Origin: Limisphaerales bacterium
GTDB taxonomy: Bacteria > Verrucomicrobiota > Verrucomicrobiae > Limisphaerales > UBA11358
Direction: 5' to 3'
Assembly: GCA_003152145.1 (NCBI GenBank)
Contig: PLZL01000126.1
Location: forward strand, 2,447 to 30,033
Length of the DNA: 27,587 nt
The position numbers were made by a program, and so were the translations under genes. Every line of letters begins with the position of its first letter. The first letter of the stretch is position 1. Below, one piece after another: positions 17,490-24,277 of the stretch. Below the pieces are notes generated by a model. The model saw nothing but the letters and a program-made list of their open reading frames with translations. It was not told where the DNA came from and did not search any database.

Positions 17490-17561
17490 ATGAACCTGAA
17501 GGCCGGCATGGCGGCGGAAGCGAAGCGTGATGAAAAAGAAATCTTGTCGAAACGGATTTGA
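17490..17561 (+). CDS. Micro-ORF resembling the RhaA C-terminal helix, degenerate copy
   Basis: A 23-codon frame 31 bases after rhaT: MNLKAGMAAEAKRDEKEILS and then KRI. Aligned with the end of RhaA ([14 protein letters not shown]), about 10 of 18 positions are identical, including the KR-x-EK-x-x-LSKR pattern, but the Trp and Tyr are lost. Upstream there is no good ribosome site. It may be a decayed copy of the 40-codon ORF that follows, or a translated peptide. Coding status is uncertain; the homology to the RhaA end is visible by eye in both DNA and protein. Confidence 0.4.
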   Translation: MNLKAGMAAEAKRDEKEILSKRI

Positions 17562-17601
17562 ATCATCAATTTGTTGGCCAATCCAGTCCAAACCAAAGCC
17601 T

Positions 17602-17724
17602 ATGAGCGACCAACCTCAAGAACAACAGCAACACGCCGGGGAACGAGTTGGAGCGCCCGCCGGTGAAAGCTGGCTCGCGGAAGTGAAACGTTACGAAAAA
17701 GAAGTCTTGAGCAGGCGGAAGTAA
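17602..17724 (+). CDS. 40-residue microprotein carrying the RhaA C-terminal helix
   Basis: A 40-codon frame, ATG 17602 to TAA. The first half is Gln-rich and probably disordered (MSDQPQEQQQHAGERVG). The second half is nearly the RhaA tail: [17 protein letters not shown] against [17 protein letters not shown]. Over 23 aligned residues 18 are identical and three more are D/E or K/R swaps. Seven of the 18 identical residues use different codons, including Ser TCG versus AGC, so the DNA has diverged while the protein has been kept. The bases before its ATG (TCCAAACCAAAGC) resemble those before the rhaT GTG (TCCAAACCCAAGC), so the whole rhaA-end/spacer/start unit may have been duplicated. It lies 56 bases ahead of the fucP-like gene. 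Function unknown. Confidence 0.65.
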   Translation: MSDQPQEQQQHAGERVGAPAGESWLAEVKRYEKEVLSRRK

Positions 17725-17780
17725 AACGGCATTTTCAACGAACCTCAAATAATACAACTTACGACCAGATTGAAACTCTC

Positions 17781-19094
17781 ATGAAACCAAACCGCAATCC
17801 GTTAATGTTCGCGTTCCTCATGGTCGCCTCCCTGTTTTTCATCTGGGGGTTCTGCCATTCCATGCTGGATGTCCTGAACAAGCATTTTCAGAATATCCTC
17901 AACATCAGCAAGGCGCAGTCGGGCCTCGTCCAGACGTCGGTCTTCTTCCCGTATTTGCTCCTGGCGTTCCCTGCGGCACTGCTGAATCGTCGCATCGGCT
18001 ACCAGCGAAGCATCCTGGTGGGGTTGGCGATTCTGGCCACCGGCGCGTTTCTGTTCATTCCGGCCGGCCTGGTGTTCAAGTCATTTTGGGCTTTTCTCGC
18101 GGCGTTGTTCGTTCTCTCCACCGGCCTCGCGACCATTGAGACGGCGGCGAATCCTTATGTCACCGTGCTTGGCCCGAAGGACGGCGCGCCGGGGCGATTG
18201 TCGGTGGCACAGGCGTTCAACTCCTGTGCCTATATCATTGCGCCCACCATTGGCGGCTTCCTCCTGTTCCGTCACAAAACGGAAGCCGGCGCGCCCGCGG
18301 ATTTCCACTCCTTGATCCTTCCCTACGTTGTTTTGGGCTGCGTGGTGCTTGTCGTCTTCGGCGCTTTTTCCTTCATCAAATTGCCAAGCATTGACGGCGA
18401 CAACAAGGCCGGGGAAGTTGACGACACGTCAATTTTCAAAGCCCCCCTGTCCCATTTGCCGCATTTCAAGTGGGGTGTTTTCACCCAGTTCCTTTACATC
18501 ATCTCACAGATAGGGATAAACGCGTTTGCGTTGAACTACATCGTGAATAACGCGGTTGTCACAGACGCTGCCGGGACGACCTCAACAGCCCCACTCTTTG
18601 CGTGGTATGGATCACTCTGGCACGCGGGCACTTCCGACGCCACGGCGGCCTATGTGATCACCTTCGCCATGGTTCTCTATGCCATCGGTCGCTTCAGCGG
18701 TGCGCCCATCGCGCGGGTTATCAAGCCCAACCTCATGCTCGCTCTTTACGGCATCGCCAACTCCATCGTCATCCTGTTGGCAATCGCCGACATCAAAATG
18801 GTCTCATGGATGATCCTCCCGCTCAGCTGGCTGTTCATGTCCATCATGTTCCCGTTCATCTTCGCCATGAGCGTGCGCAACCTCGGTCAGCAGACCAAAA
18901 TCGCCGCCTCGTTCCATGTGATGGCGGTCGGCGCCGCCGGCTCCATCTCGGCGGTGCTGATGGGCTGGCTTTGGGACCGCTACCACAGCGTGGGGATCTC
19001 CTTCACCCTGCCCTTGATCGGCTTTATCGCCACGACAATCTATGGCTTCGCTTATCCTCGCCTGCTGGAAAAATCGGCCCAAGCGGCAGCGTGA
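17781..19094 (+). CDS. fucP: FucP-family sugar:H+ symporter (MFS)
   Basis: A 437-residue 12-helix MFS protein of the fucose:H+ symporter group. Diagnostic are FFIWGFCHSMLDVLNKHF with Asp30 at the place of the proton-coupling Asp of E. coli FucP, and LATIETAANPYVTVLGP, whose Glu matches the second key acid of FucP. SVAQAFNSCAYIIAP and the GSLWHAGTSDATAAYVITFAM region also fit. Members carry L-fucose and related sugars such as L-rhamnose, galactose or glucose. The setting inside a rhamnose locus suggests L-rhamnose or L-fucose. The symbol names the family; the substrate is not proven. It follows the RhaA-tail microprotein by 56 bases and precedes the ABC transporter genes. Confidence 0.85.
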   Translation: MKPNRNPLMFAFLMVASLFFIWGFCHSMLDVLNKHFQNILNISKAQSGLVQTSVFFPYLLLAFPAALLNRRIGYQRSILVGLAILATGAFLFIPAGLVFKSFWAFLAALFVLSTGLATIETAANPYVTVLGPKDGAPGRLSVAQAFNSCAYIIAPTIGGFLLFRHKTEAGAPADFHSLILPYVVLGCVVLVVFGAFSFIKLPSIDGDNKAGEVDDTSIFKAPLSHLPHFKWGVFTQFLYIISQIGINAFALNYIVNNAVVTDAAGTTSTAPLFAWYGSLWHAGTSDATAAYVITFAMVLYAIGRFSGAPIARVIKPNLMLALYGIANSIVILLAIADIKMVSWMILPLSWLFMSIMFPFIFAMSVRNLGQQTKIAASFHVMAVGAAGSISAVLMGWLWDRYHSVGISFTLPLIGFIATTIYGFAYPRLLEKSAQAAA

Positions 19095-19194
19095 CTCGGC
19101 TGGCAGCATCACGGCAATGAACTCCAAGTCGTGCCGAAAATTGTCCGGGTGCAGGCGTGCTGCGAATTTTATTCCACGGTCATGACGCTTGAAA

Positions 19195-20763
19195 ATGCTT
19201 CTGCAACTTTCAAACGTCGCCAAGTCCTTCGGCGCCGTCCGCGCGCTCAAAGGCGTCTCGTTTGATTTGCACGCGGGCGAGGTCCACGCGCTGCTTGGCG
19301 AAAACGGCGCGGGCAAATCCACCCTCATCAAAATCATCACTGGCGCGCATCAGCCGGACGGAGGCACGATTGAAATCAAGGGCGGCCGCGTGGAAAATCT
19401 CTCGCCGGCCGCCGCGCACAACCTCGGCATCGCCTGCATTTACCAGCAACCGGCGCTGTTTCCCGATTTGACAGTCGCCGAAAACATCGCGCTGCGGCTG
19501 GAACAAACCAAGGTTTTCTCGCGCGCGGATTGGTATTCTCGCCGTGGACGCGCGCAAATATTATTGGATCGCATTGGTGCGGAAATTTCACCGGATACCG
19601 AAATCCGCTCGCTTTCCATGCCGGAGCAGCAGCTCGTCGAGATCGCCTGTGCCATCGGTTCTGGTGCCCGCATCGTCATCATGGACGAACCGACGTCATC
19701 GCTCACGCAACAGGAGACCCAATTGCTTTTTGCCGTCGTCCGCGATTTGCGCGCGAGCGGTGTCGGCGTCATTTACATTTCACACCGGCTGGAGGAAATC
19801 TTCCAACTTGCCGACCGCGTGACCGTTTTGCGCGACGGCGAGAGCGTGGGAACACGCTATGTTCAAGGTGGGACAGGCTTCCAGCCTGTCTCAAATCAAT
19901 CTTCCGCTCAAGCGGAACAGGAGATTGGAGGCAGGCGAGACGCCTGTCCTGCTTTAACCGAATCCGAACTCATCCGCATGATGGTTGGTCGCGAAATTTC
20001 CCAGATTTTTCCGCCCGCCGAAAGCGAACCGGGCGAAACCGCTCTCTCGCTGAAAAATCTCGGCTGCGCTGACGGTGGCGTGAAAAACGTTTCGCTCGAG
20101 GTCCGCGCCGGGGAAATTCTCGGCCTCGCCGGACTTGTCGGAGCAGGACGGACGGAGTTGGCCCGGACCATTTTCGGCATCACGCCCGCCGATGCCGGTG
20201 AAATTTTTCTGCGCGGCGAAAAAATTGAAATCCATTCACCGCAGGAAGCCGTTGCGCGCGGCATTGCCTACGTTCCGGAAGATCGGCGGCGTCACGGCGT
20301 CATTCTCGAAATGCCTCTCGCACAAAACATGACGATGGCGATTCACCGGCAAATCTTTCCGGGAACCTGGCTGCGGTTCGGCGCGGAGCGCACGTGCGCG
20401 CTGGATTTCATCCGCCAGTTGGACGTGCGCGCTTACGGCCCGGAAACGCCGGGCCATTCGCTTTCCGGTGGCAACCAGCAAAAAGTGTCGCTCGCGCGCT
20501 GGCTGGCGACGAAACCGAAAGTTTTGATTCTCGACGAACCGACCCAAGGCGTGGACGTCGGCGCAAAAAGTGAAATCCACAAAATCATCCGGCAGCTGGC
20601 GAAGGACGGCCTAGCCGTGCTGATGATTTCGAGCGATCTGCCGGAAATCCTCGGCATGAGTGACCGCATCGCCGTGATGCGCGGCGGAACAATCGCCGCG
20701 ATGCTGCCCGGCAAAAGCGCGGCACACGACGTGATGTCCGCGGCATTGGGACAAACGAAATGA
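19195..20763 (+). CDS. Sugar ABC transporter ATPase, two nucleotide-binding domains (RhaT type of rhizobia)
   Basis: About 522 residues from ATG 19195 (a TTG at 19189 is an alternative start). It has the double-ATPase form of carbohydrate-uptake class 2 transporters (RbsA/XylG/LsrA type). Domain 1: Walker A GENGAGKST (residues 35-43), a signature modified to LSMPEQQ (from 140), Walker B IVIMDEPTSSL. Domain 2: a degenerate Walker A (LVGAGRTEL), signature LSGGNQQKVSLARWL (from 423), Walker B VLILDEPTQGVDVG. With two permeases, a binding lipoprotein and rhaM following, it fits the RhaSTPQ rhamnose system. Between the two domains, residues about 225-253 are encoded by a palindromic repeat (see 19866-19953), lengthening the linker without breaking either domain. 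An AI-2 (Lsr) role is a weaker alternative because no lsrF, lsrG or lsrK is nearby. Confidence 0.9.
   Translation: MLLQLSNVAKSFGAVRALKGVSFDLHAGEVHALLGENGAGKSTLIKIITGAHQPDGGTIEIKGGRVENLSPAAAHNLGIACIYQQPALFPDLTVAENIALRLEQTKVFSRADWYSRRGRAQILLDRIGAEISPDTEIRSLSMPEQQLVEIACAIGSGARIVIMDEPTSSLTQQETQLLFAVVRDLRASGVGVIYISHRLEEIFQLADRVTVLRDGESVGTRYVQGGTGFQPVSNQSSAQAEQEIGGRRDACPALTESELIRMMVGREISQIFPPAESEPGETALSLKNLGCADGGVKNVSLEVRAGEILGLAGLVGAGRTELARTIFGITPADAGEIFLRGEKIEIHSPQEAVARGIAYVPEDRRRHGVILEMPLAQNMTMAIHRQIFPGTWLRFGAERTCALDFIRQLDVRAYGPETPGHSLSGGNQQKVSLARWLATKPKVLILDEPTQGVDVGAKSEIHKIIRQLAKDGLAVLMISSDLPEILGMSDRIAVMRGGTIAAMLPGKSAAHDVMSAALGQTK
19866..19953. repeat. Three-hairpin palindromic element, in frame within the ABC ATPase gene
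   Basis: Second copy of the element at 7763-7850. Hairpins: GACAGGCT/AGCCTGTC (19872-19890), TTCCGC/GCGGAA with loop TCAA (19902-19917), CAGGCG/CGCCTG (19932-19946). The linker CTGTCTCAAATC is identical to the first copy. Where stem bases differ between copies, both sides of the stem change together (GGCG/CGCC versus GGCT/AGCC; ACGGGCG/CGCCCGT versus GCAGGCG/CGCCTGT with one wobble-free loss at the edge). It is translated as GTGFQPVSN...SAQAEQE...RRDACP. Confidence 0.88.
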
Positions 20764-20917
20764 AAAATTCCAAGCACCAACATCCAAGCTCCAGAGAAAC
20801 TTCAAGCACCAAGCTTCAAGTCGGCGCGCGAGGTGGCAATCGTTTTGGAATTTGGGATTTGGAGCTTCTCTGGGTGTTGGAGCTTGGAACTTGGAGCTTT
20901 CTCGACGGAGGCTCGCC
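20764..20917. repeat. Imperfect long inverted repeat between ABC ATPase and first permease gene
   Basis: The left arm (about 20766-20820) is made of units such as TTCCAAGCACC, ATCCAAGCTCC and CTTCAAGCACC. The right arm (about 20847-20903) is their complement (TTGGAATTTGG, GTTGGAGCTTGG, ACTTGGAGCTT). A loop of about 25 bases around TCGGCGCGCGAGG separates them, and CCAGAGAA pairs with TTCTCTGG. A strong ribosome site GGAGG (20907-20911) follows directly, six bases before the next ATG. The element sits in the middle of an otherwise tight transporter operon and could reduce or stabilise expression of downstream genes. Confidence 0.75.
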
Positions 20918-20920
20918 ATG
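20907..20920 (+). promoter_or_regulatory. Ribosome binding site deciding the rhaP start
   Basis: GGAGG followed by six bases and ATG (20918-20920). This is among the few clear Shine-Dalgarno sites in the window. It settles the permease start at 20918 over a TTG at 20852 that would translate part of the inverted repeat. Confidence 0.75.
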
Positions 20921-21850
20921 CTGAAAAAATATTTTCGCGAACTGTCCGTCGCCGCCGCGCTCGGCATCCTGCTGCTGGCGCTGGCAATTTTCGCGCCGTC
21001 GTTTTTCCAGCCGCAACCGCTGCTGTCGCTCGTCACGAGGGAGGTGCCGACCCTGGTGGTCGCGTGCGGCATGGCACTGGTGATCATCTGCCGCCAGATT
21101 GACATTTCCGTCGGCTCACAATTTGCCGTGTGCAGCGTTTGCGCTGGATTGCTCGCGGCCATGCACTGGCCGTTGGCGCTGGTGCTCGCCGCTTCAATTT
21201 TAATCGGGGCGGCTTTCGGCGCGTTCAACGGCGCATTGGTGGCCGGACTGAGATTGCCGTCAATCGTCGTCACGCTGGCGACGATGGTGACGTGGCGCGA
21301 AGGCCTGCGCTGGCTGCGGCAGGGTGTCTGGGTGGACCTGCCCAACGGCGTGCAATGGTTCGGCTTGAGCCAGATGACCGGGCAGACAACGCTCGTCCTC
21401 GTCGCGCTCGCCTTGCTGGTGGTGCTGGCGCTGGCAATGAAACATATTTCCATTGGCCGCTTTATTTATGCCGTCGGCTCGGACGCCGAAGCCGCGCGGC
21501 TGGCCGGAATCCGTCCGCGGCTCATAACGTTTGGCGTTTTTGTCTTCATGGGTGCGCTGACCGGCCTTGCGGCGATGATGAACACCATCCAGTCGCCGCA
21601 GGTGGATCCGAATTCCGGCACGGGACTGGAATTGAAAACCATCGCCGCCGTGGTCGTCGGCGGTGTGGCGATTTCCGGCGGGCGCGGGACATTCTGGGGA
21701 GTGTTCGCCGGCCTGCTGCTGCTCGCGTGCATCAGTCCGGCGCTGACGCATCTGCACGTAGAAGCGTTTTGGGGGAAAGTGATTCAGGGCGGGATTATTC
21801 TGCTCGCCGTCGTCGCCGACGGTTTGCGGAACCGAAAGCAAAGGAATTAA
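20918..21850 (+). CDS. rhaP: Sugar ABC transporter permease 1
   Basis: A 310-residue inner-membrane permease of the RbsC/LsrC/RhaP type, with about 8-10 hydrophobic helices starting at ALGILLLALAIFAPSFF. Typical family blocks are VVACGMALVIICRQIDISVGSQFAVC (the GGIDLSVGS region, here RQIDISVGS), the GAFNGALVAGLRLPSIVVTLATM loop that docks on the ATPase, and ELKTIAAVVVGGVAISGGRGTFWG. It forms the membrane channel with the next gene. Start ATG 20918 is supported by GGAGG. The stop is six bases before the next start, so the two permeases are cotranslated. Assigned to rhamnose from the neighbouring rhaM and rhaA. Confidence 0.87.
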   Translation: MLKKYFRELSVAAALGILLLALAIFAPSFFQPQPLLSLVTREVPTLVVACGMALVIICRQIDISVGSQFAVCSVCAGLLAAMHWPLALVLAASILIGAAFGAFNGALVAGLRLPSIVVTLATMVTWREGLRWLRQGVWVDLPNGVQWFGLSQMTGQTTLVLVALALLVVLALAMKHISIGRFIYAVGSDAEAARLAGIRPRLITFGVFVFMGALTGLAAMMNTIQSPQVDPNSGTGLELKTIAAVVVGGVAISGGRGTFWGVFAGLLLLACISPALTHLHVEAFWGKVIQGGIILLAVVADGLRNRKQRN

Positions 21851-21882
21851 CCACGGATGGACACGGATAAACACGGATTCAA
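21849..21882. repeat. ACGGATG/ACACGGAT repeat covering the rhaQ start
   Basis: AACCACGGATGGACACGGAT followed by AAACACGGATTC contains three ACGGAT units. I recall this wording as a widespread dispersed repeat in Verrucomicrobiota and Planctomycetes (not checked). The start ATG of the next gene (21857) lies inside it, so the first eight residues (MDTDKHGF) are repeat-encoded. Confidence 0.6.
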
Positions 21883-22852
21883 AAACAGCCTGCTCCGGCA
21901 CGAGACGATATTGTTCGTCGTGCTCGTGGCCGAATGGATTTTTTTCGACGCGATCGGGCGCAATTTCGGCACCTACGACAACACGTGCGACATCCTGCGC
22001 CATTCGTGCGAAATCGGGCTGCTCGCGCTGGCGATGACGCCGATCATTTTGACCGGCGGAATTGATTTGTCCGTCGGCTCGTTGCTTGGACTCTGCGCGA
22101 TCCTGTTCGGAAAATTCTGGCGCGACGCAGGAATGCCAATTCCGCTGGCGGCGGCCTGCACGATTGGCATCGGCGCGCTCGCCGGCGGGCTGAACGCAAC
22201 GCTCATTGCGTGGCTGCGTCTGCCGCCACTCATCGTCACCCTCGGAACCTATTCCCTGTTTCGCGGACTGGCCGAGGCCATCACGCACGGTGTGGACACG
22301 TTCACAAATTTTCCGGCCTCGTTCTTGTTTCTCGGCCAGGAGCGCTGGCTCGGCGTTCCGGCCCAGGCGCCGGTTTTTATTGCCGCCATGATTTTTTTCT
22401 GGCTGCTTGTGCATCGCACGACCTTTGGCCGCTCGTTTCGGGCCATCGGTTTCTCGCCGGAAGGCGCGCACTACGCCGGAATTCCCGTCGGCCGCCGCGT
22501 GGCGATGGTTTATGTGCTGGCGGGAATCGTCTCGGCCATCGCGGCGATCATCTACACTGCGCGGCTCGGCCAGGCGAAGGCCGACGCGGGCACGGGCTAC
22601 GAGTTGTTTGCCATCACCGCCGTCGTGCTGGGCGGCACGAGCATTTTCGGCGGCATCGGCTCGATTCACGGCACGTTGCTGGGCGTGGCGGCGATTGCGG
22701 TTCTGCACAGCGGCATCGCCCACGCGCTGTTGCCGGGTGAAATGGCCGGGATGCTCACGGGCGTCCTGTTGATTCTCGCGCTCGCCGGTTCGATCCTGCC
22801 AAAAACGATTTCAGACTTGCGCGCCCGGAAAGCGGCGCTCAAAATTCCCTAA
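21857..22852 (+). CDS. rhaQ: Sugar ABC transporter permease 2
   Basis: A 331-residue permease homologous to the preceding one. The family blocks are LLALAMTPIILTGGIDLSVGSLLGLCAILFG, GALAGGLNATLIAWLRLPPLIVTLGTYSLFRGLAEAITHG, and ELFAITAVVLGGTSIFGGIGSIHGTLLG. About 8-10 membrane helices. With RhaP it makes the heterodimeric channel. The start at 21857 lies in a dispersed repeat and no Shine-Dalgarno is visible, so translation may depend on coupling to rhaP, which ends six bases upstream. The hydrophobic core begins only near residue 15 (HETILFVVLVAEWIFF), leaving the repeat-encoded N-terminus outside the folded part. The next gene starts eight bases after its stop. Confidence 0.87.
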   Translation: MDTDKHGFKNSLLRHETILFVVLVAEWIFFDAIGRNFGTYDNTCDILRHSCEIGLLALAMTPIILTGGIDLSVGSLLGLCAILFGKFWRDAGMPIPLAAACTIGIGALAGGLNATLIAWLRLPPLIVTLGTYSLFRGLAEAITHGVDTFTNFPASFLFLGQERWLGVPAQAPVFIAAMIFFWLLVHRTTFGRSFRAIGFSPEGAHYAGIPVGRRVAMVYVLAGIVSAIAAIIYTARLGQAKADAGTGYELFAITAVVLGGTSIFGGIGSIHGTLLGVAAIAVLHSGIAHALLPGEMAGMLTGVLLILALAGSILPKTISDLRARKAALKIP

Positions 22853-22860
22853 CATACCGC

Positions 22861-23892
22861 ATGAAACTTTTCGCCCAAAGGCTGGCCGCGCTTCTGTTGC
22901 TCGCCGGTCTTGCCGGCCTGACCGGCTGCAACAAACCCGCCGAACCTCTTTCCACCGGCAGCGGCAACCAGACAAGCGGTAGGAAAGAATTGACCATTGC
23001 GTTCCTGCCAAAATCCAAGGGCAACGCATATTTTGTTTCCTGCGCGAAAGGCGCGCAAAGGGCCGCGGATGAACTGGGCGACAAATTGATCATTGACGGC
23101 CCGACTGATCCCGACCCGGCGCGGCAGAATGAAATCGTCGAGAACTGGATTACGCTCGGCGTGGATGTCATCGCCGCCTCCTGCGAAAACAAGGAGGGCA
23201 TTTCCACCGCACTGCGCAAAGCGGAGGCCAAAGGCATCAAGGTTATAACCTTCGACGCCGACGCGCTGCCGGACGCGCGCTCGTTTTTCGTGAACCAGGC
23301 TACCCCCCAGGGCATCGGTTACGCGCTTATGGACGAGGCGGCGCGGCTTTGCGAAAGCAACGGCGAATTTGCCGTCATCACCGGCTCCCTGACGGCGGGA
23401 AATCAGGTGGCGTGGCGAAAATATGTCGAGGAGCGGCGCCTTGCCGCGTATCCGAATATGAAATGCGATGCCGTGGAAGCGTGCGACGATTTGAAGGACA
23501 AGGCACAAAGCGAAACCACCGCGCTGTTGAGCACATATCCGAATTTGAAACTGATTTTGAGCACCACGTCGCTCGGCGTGCCCGGCGCGGCGGAGGCCAT
23601 CAAACAGGCAGGCAAGACCGGCGTCGTAAAAAACATCGGCCTCGGCCTGCCCAACGAAAACAAGCGCTACGTCCAGGACGGCGTGACGCAGAGCGTGATT
23701 TTGTGGAAGACGGAAGACCTGGGCTATCTCACCGTTTATGCGGCGGACGCGTTGGCTAAAGGCGCGTTAAATTCCGGCGACAAGACGTTCAAGGCCGGCT
23801 CGCTCGGCGAGTTTGAGATTCAGGGCGACAACATCATGCTCGGCAAGCCGTTCACGTTCAACAAAGACAACATTGACCAGTTTGATTTCTGA
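22861..23892 (+). CDS. rhaS: Rhamnose-type ABC transporter substrate-binding lipoprotein
   Basis: A 343-residue periplasmic binding protein of the ribose/LsrB/RhaS class. The N-terminus is a lipoprotein signal: basic start, hydrophobic stretch (LAALLLLAGLAGLTGC) and lipobox LTGC with Cys at residue 22 or so, so it is anchored in a membrane. A Ser/Gly/Gln linker follows, then the Rossmann-like core beginning LTIAFLPKSKGNAYFVSCAKGAQRAADEL. NWITLGVDVIAASCENKEG, KVITFDADALPDARSFFVNQ and ILSTTSLGVPGAAEAI are typical sugar-binding segments. It closes the transporter operon: eight bases after rhaQ, one base before rhaM. L-rhamnose is the inferred ligand from context; autoinducer-2 is possible but less likely. 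Confidence 0.87.
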   Translation: MKLFAQRLAALLLLAGLAGLTGCNKPAEPLSTGSGNQTSGRKELTIAFLPKSKGNAYFVSCAKGAQRAADELGDKLIIDGPTDPDPARQNEIVENWITLGVDVIAASCENKEGISTALRKAEAKGIKVITFDADALPDARSFFVNQATPQGIGYALMDEAARLCESNGEFAVITGSLTAGNQVAWRKYVEERRLAAYPNMKCDAVEACDDLKDKAQSETTALLSTYPNLKLILSTTSLGVPGAAEAIKQAGKTGVVKNIGLGLPNENKRYVQDGVTQSVILWKTEDLGYLTVYAADALAKGALNSGDKTFKAGSLGEFEIQGDNIMLGKPFTFNKDNIDQFDF

Positions 23893-23893
23893 A

Positions 23894-24208
23894 ATGAAGC
23901 GAAACGCCTTCAAGATGAAATTGAAACCCGGCAAGGTTGCCGAATACAAAAAGCACCACGATGAAATCTGGCCGGAACTGGCGGCGGAATTGCGCGCGGC
24001 GGGCGTTTCCGATTACTCGATTTTTCTGGATGAGGAGACGCTCACGCTTTTCGCCGTGCAAAAGTTGAGCGACAACAATTCCGCCGCAGAATTGCCGAAA
24101 TCGGCAATTGTCCGCAAATGGTGGGATTACATGGCGCCGCTGATGGAAACGCATCCCGACCACGCGTCGGTCTGCGGCGAATTGCGCGAGGTGTTCCATC
24201 TGGATTGA
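23894..24208 (+). CDS. rhaM: L-rhamnose mutarotase
   Basis: A 104-residue protein, exactly the length of E. coli RhaM (RhaU in rhizobia), which interconverts alpha and beta anomers of L-rhamnose so that RhaA gets its preferred form. Active-site positions known from RhaM coincide: Tyr18, His22 (KKHHDEIWPEL), Tyr41 (SDYSIFLD) and Trp76-Trp77 (VRKWWDYM). The ATG at 23894 lies one base after the rhaS stop, so it is translationally coupled. An upstream in-frame start at 23813 would overlap rhaS and adds no family sequence. This gene is the strongest evidence that the ABC system before it handles L-rhamnose. Confidence 0.95.
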   Translation: MKRNAFKMKLKPGKVAEYKKHHDEIWPELAAELRAAGVSDYSIFLDEETLTLFAVQKLSDNNSAAELPKSAIVRKWWDYMAPLMETHPDHASVCGELREVFHLD

Positions 24209-24230
24209 GCACCGGCCTGCAACTTGGTGG

Positions 24231-24251
24231 CTGACCGTAAGCAATGGTCAG
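24231..24251. terminator. Weak hairpin between convergent genes
   Basis: CTGACC (24231-24236) pairs with GGTCAG (24246-24251) across a nine-base loop, in the 69-base gap between rhaM and the reverse-strand TIGR03435-like gene. There is no T-run on either side, so termination here is only a guess from position. Confidence 0.25.
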
Positions 24252-24277
24252 ACGCAAAGTCAAACCTTCCACTTCCA

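Noticed and set aside
7763..19953. CRISPR-like array suggested by the repeated palindromes
   Set aside because: The copies are about 12 kb apart, lie inside genes, and there are no regularly spaced repeats with spacers or cas genes.
21260..22723. 487-residue reverse open frame over the two permease genes
   Set aside because: Arg/Gln/His-rich shadow of two well-supported membrane proteins; no recognisable domain.
19195..23892. Autoinducer-2 (Lsr) transporter as the identity of the ABC system
   Set aside because: The proteins are related to LsrACDB, but the neighbour one base downstream is rhaM with all active-site residues, and no lsrF, lsrG, lsrK or lsrR is present.
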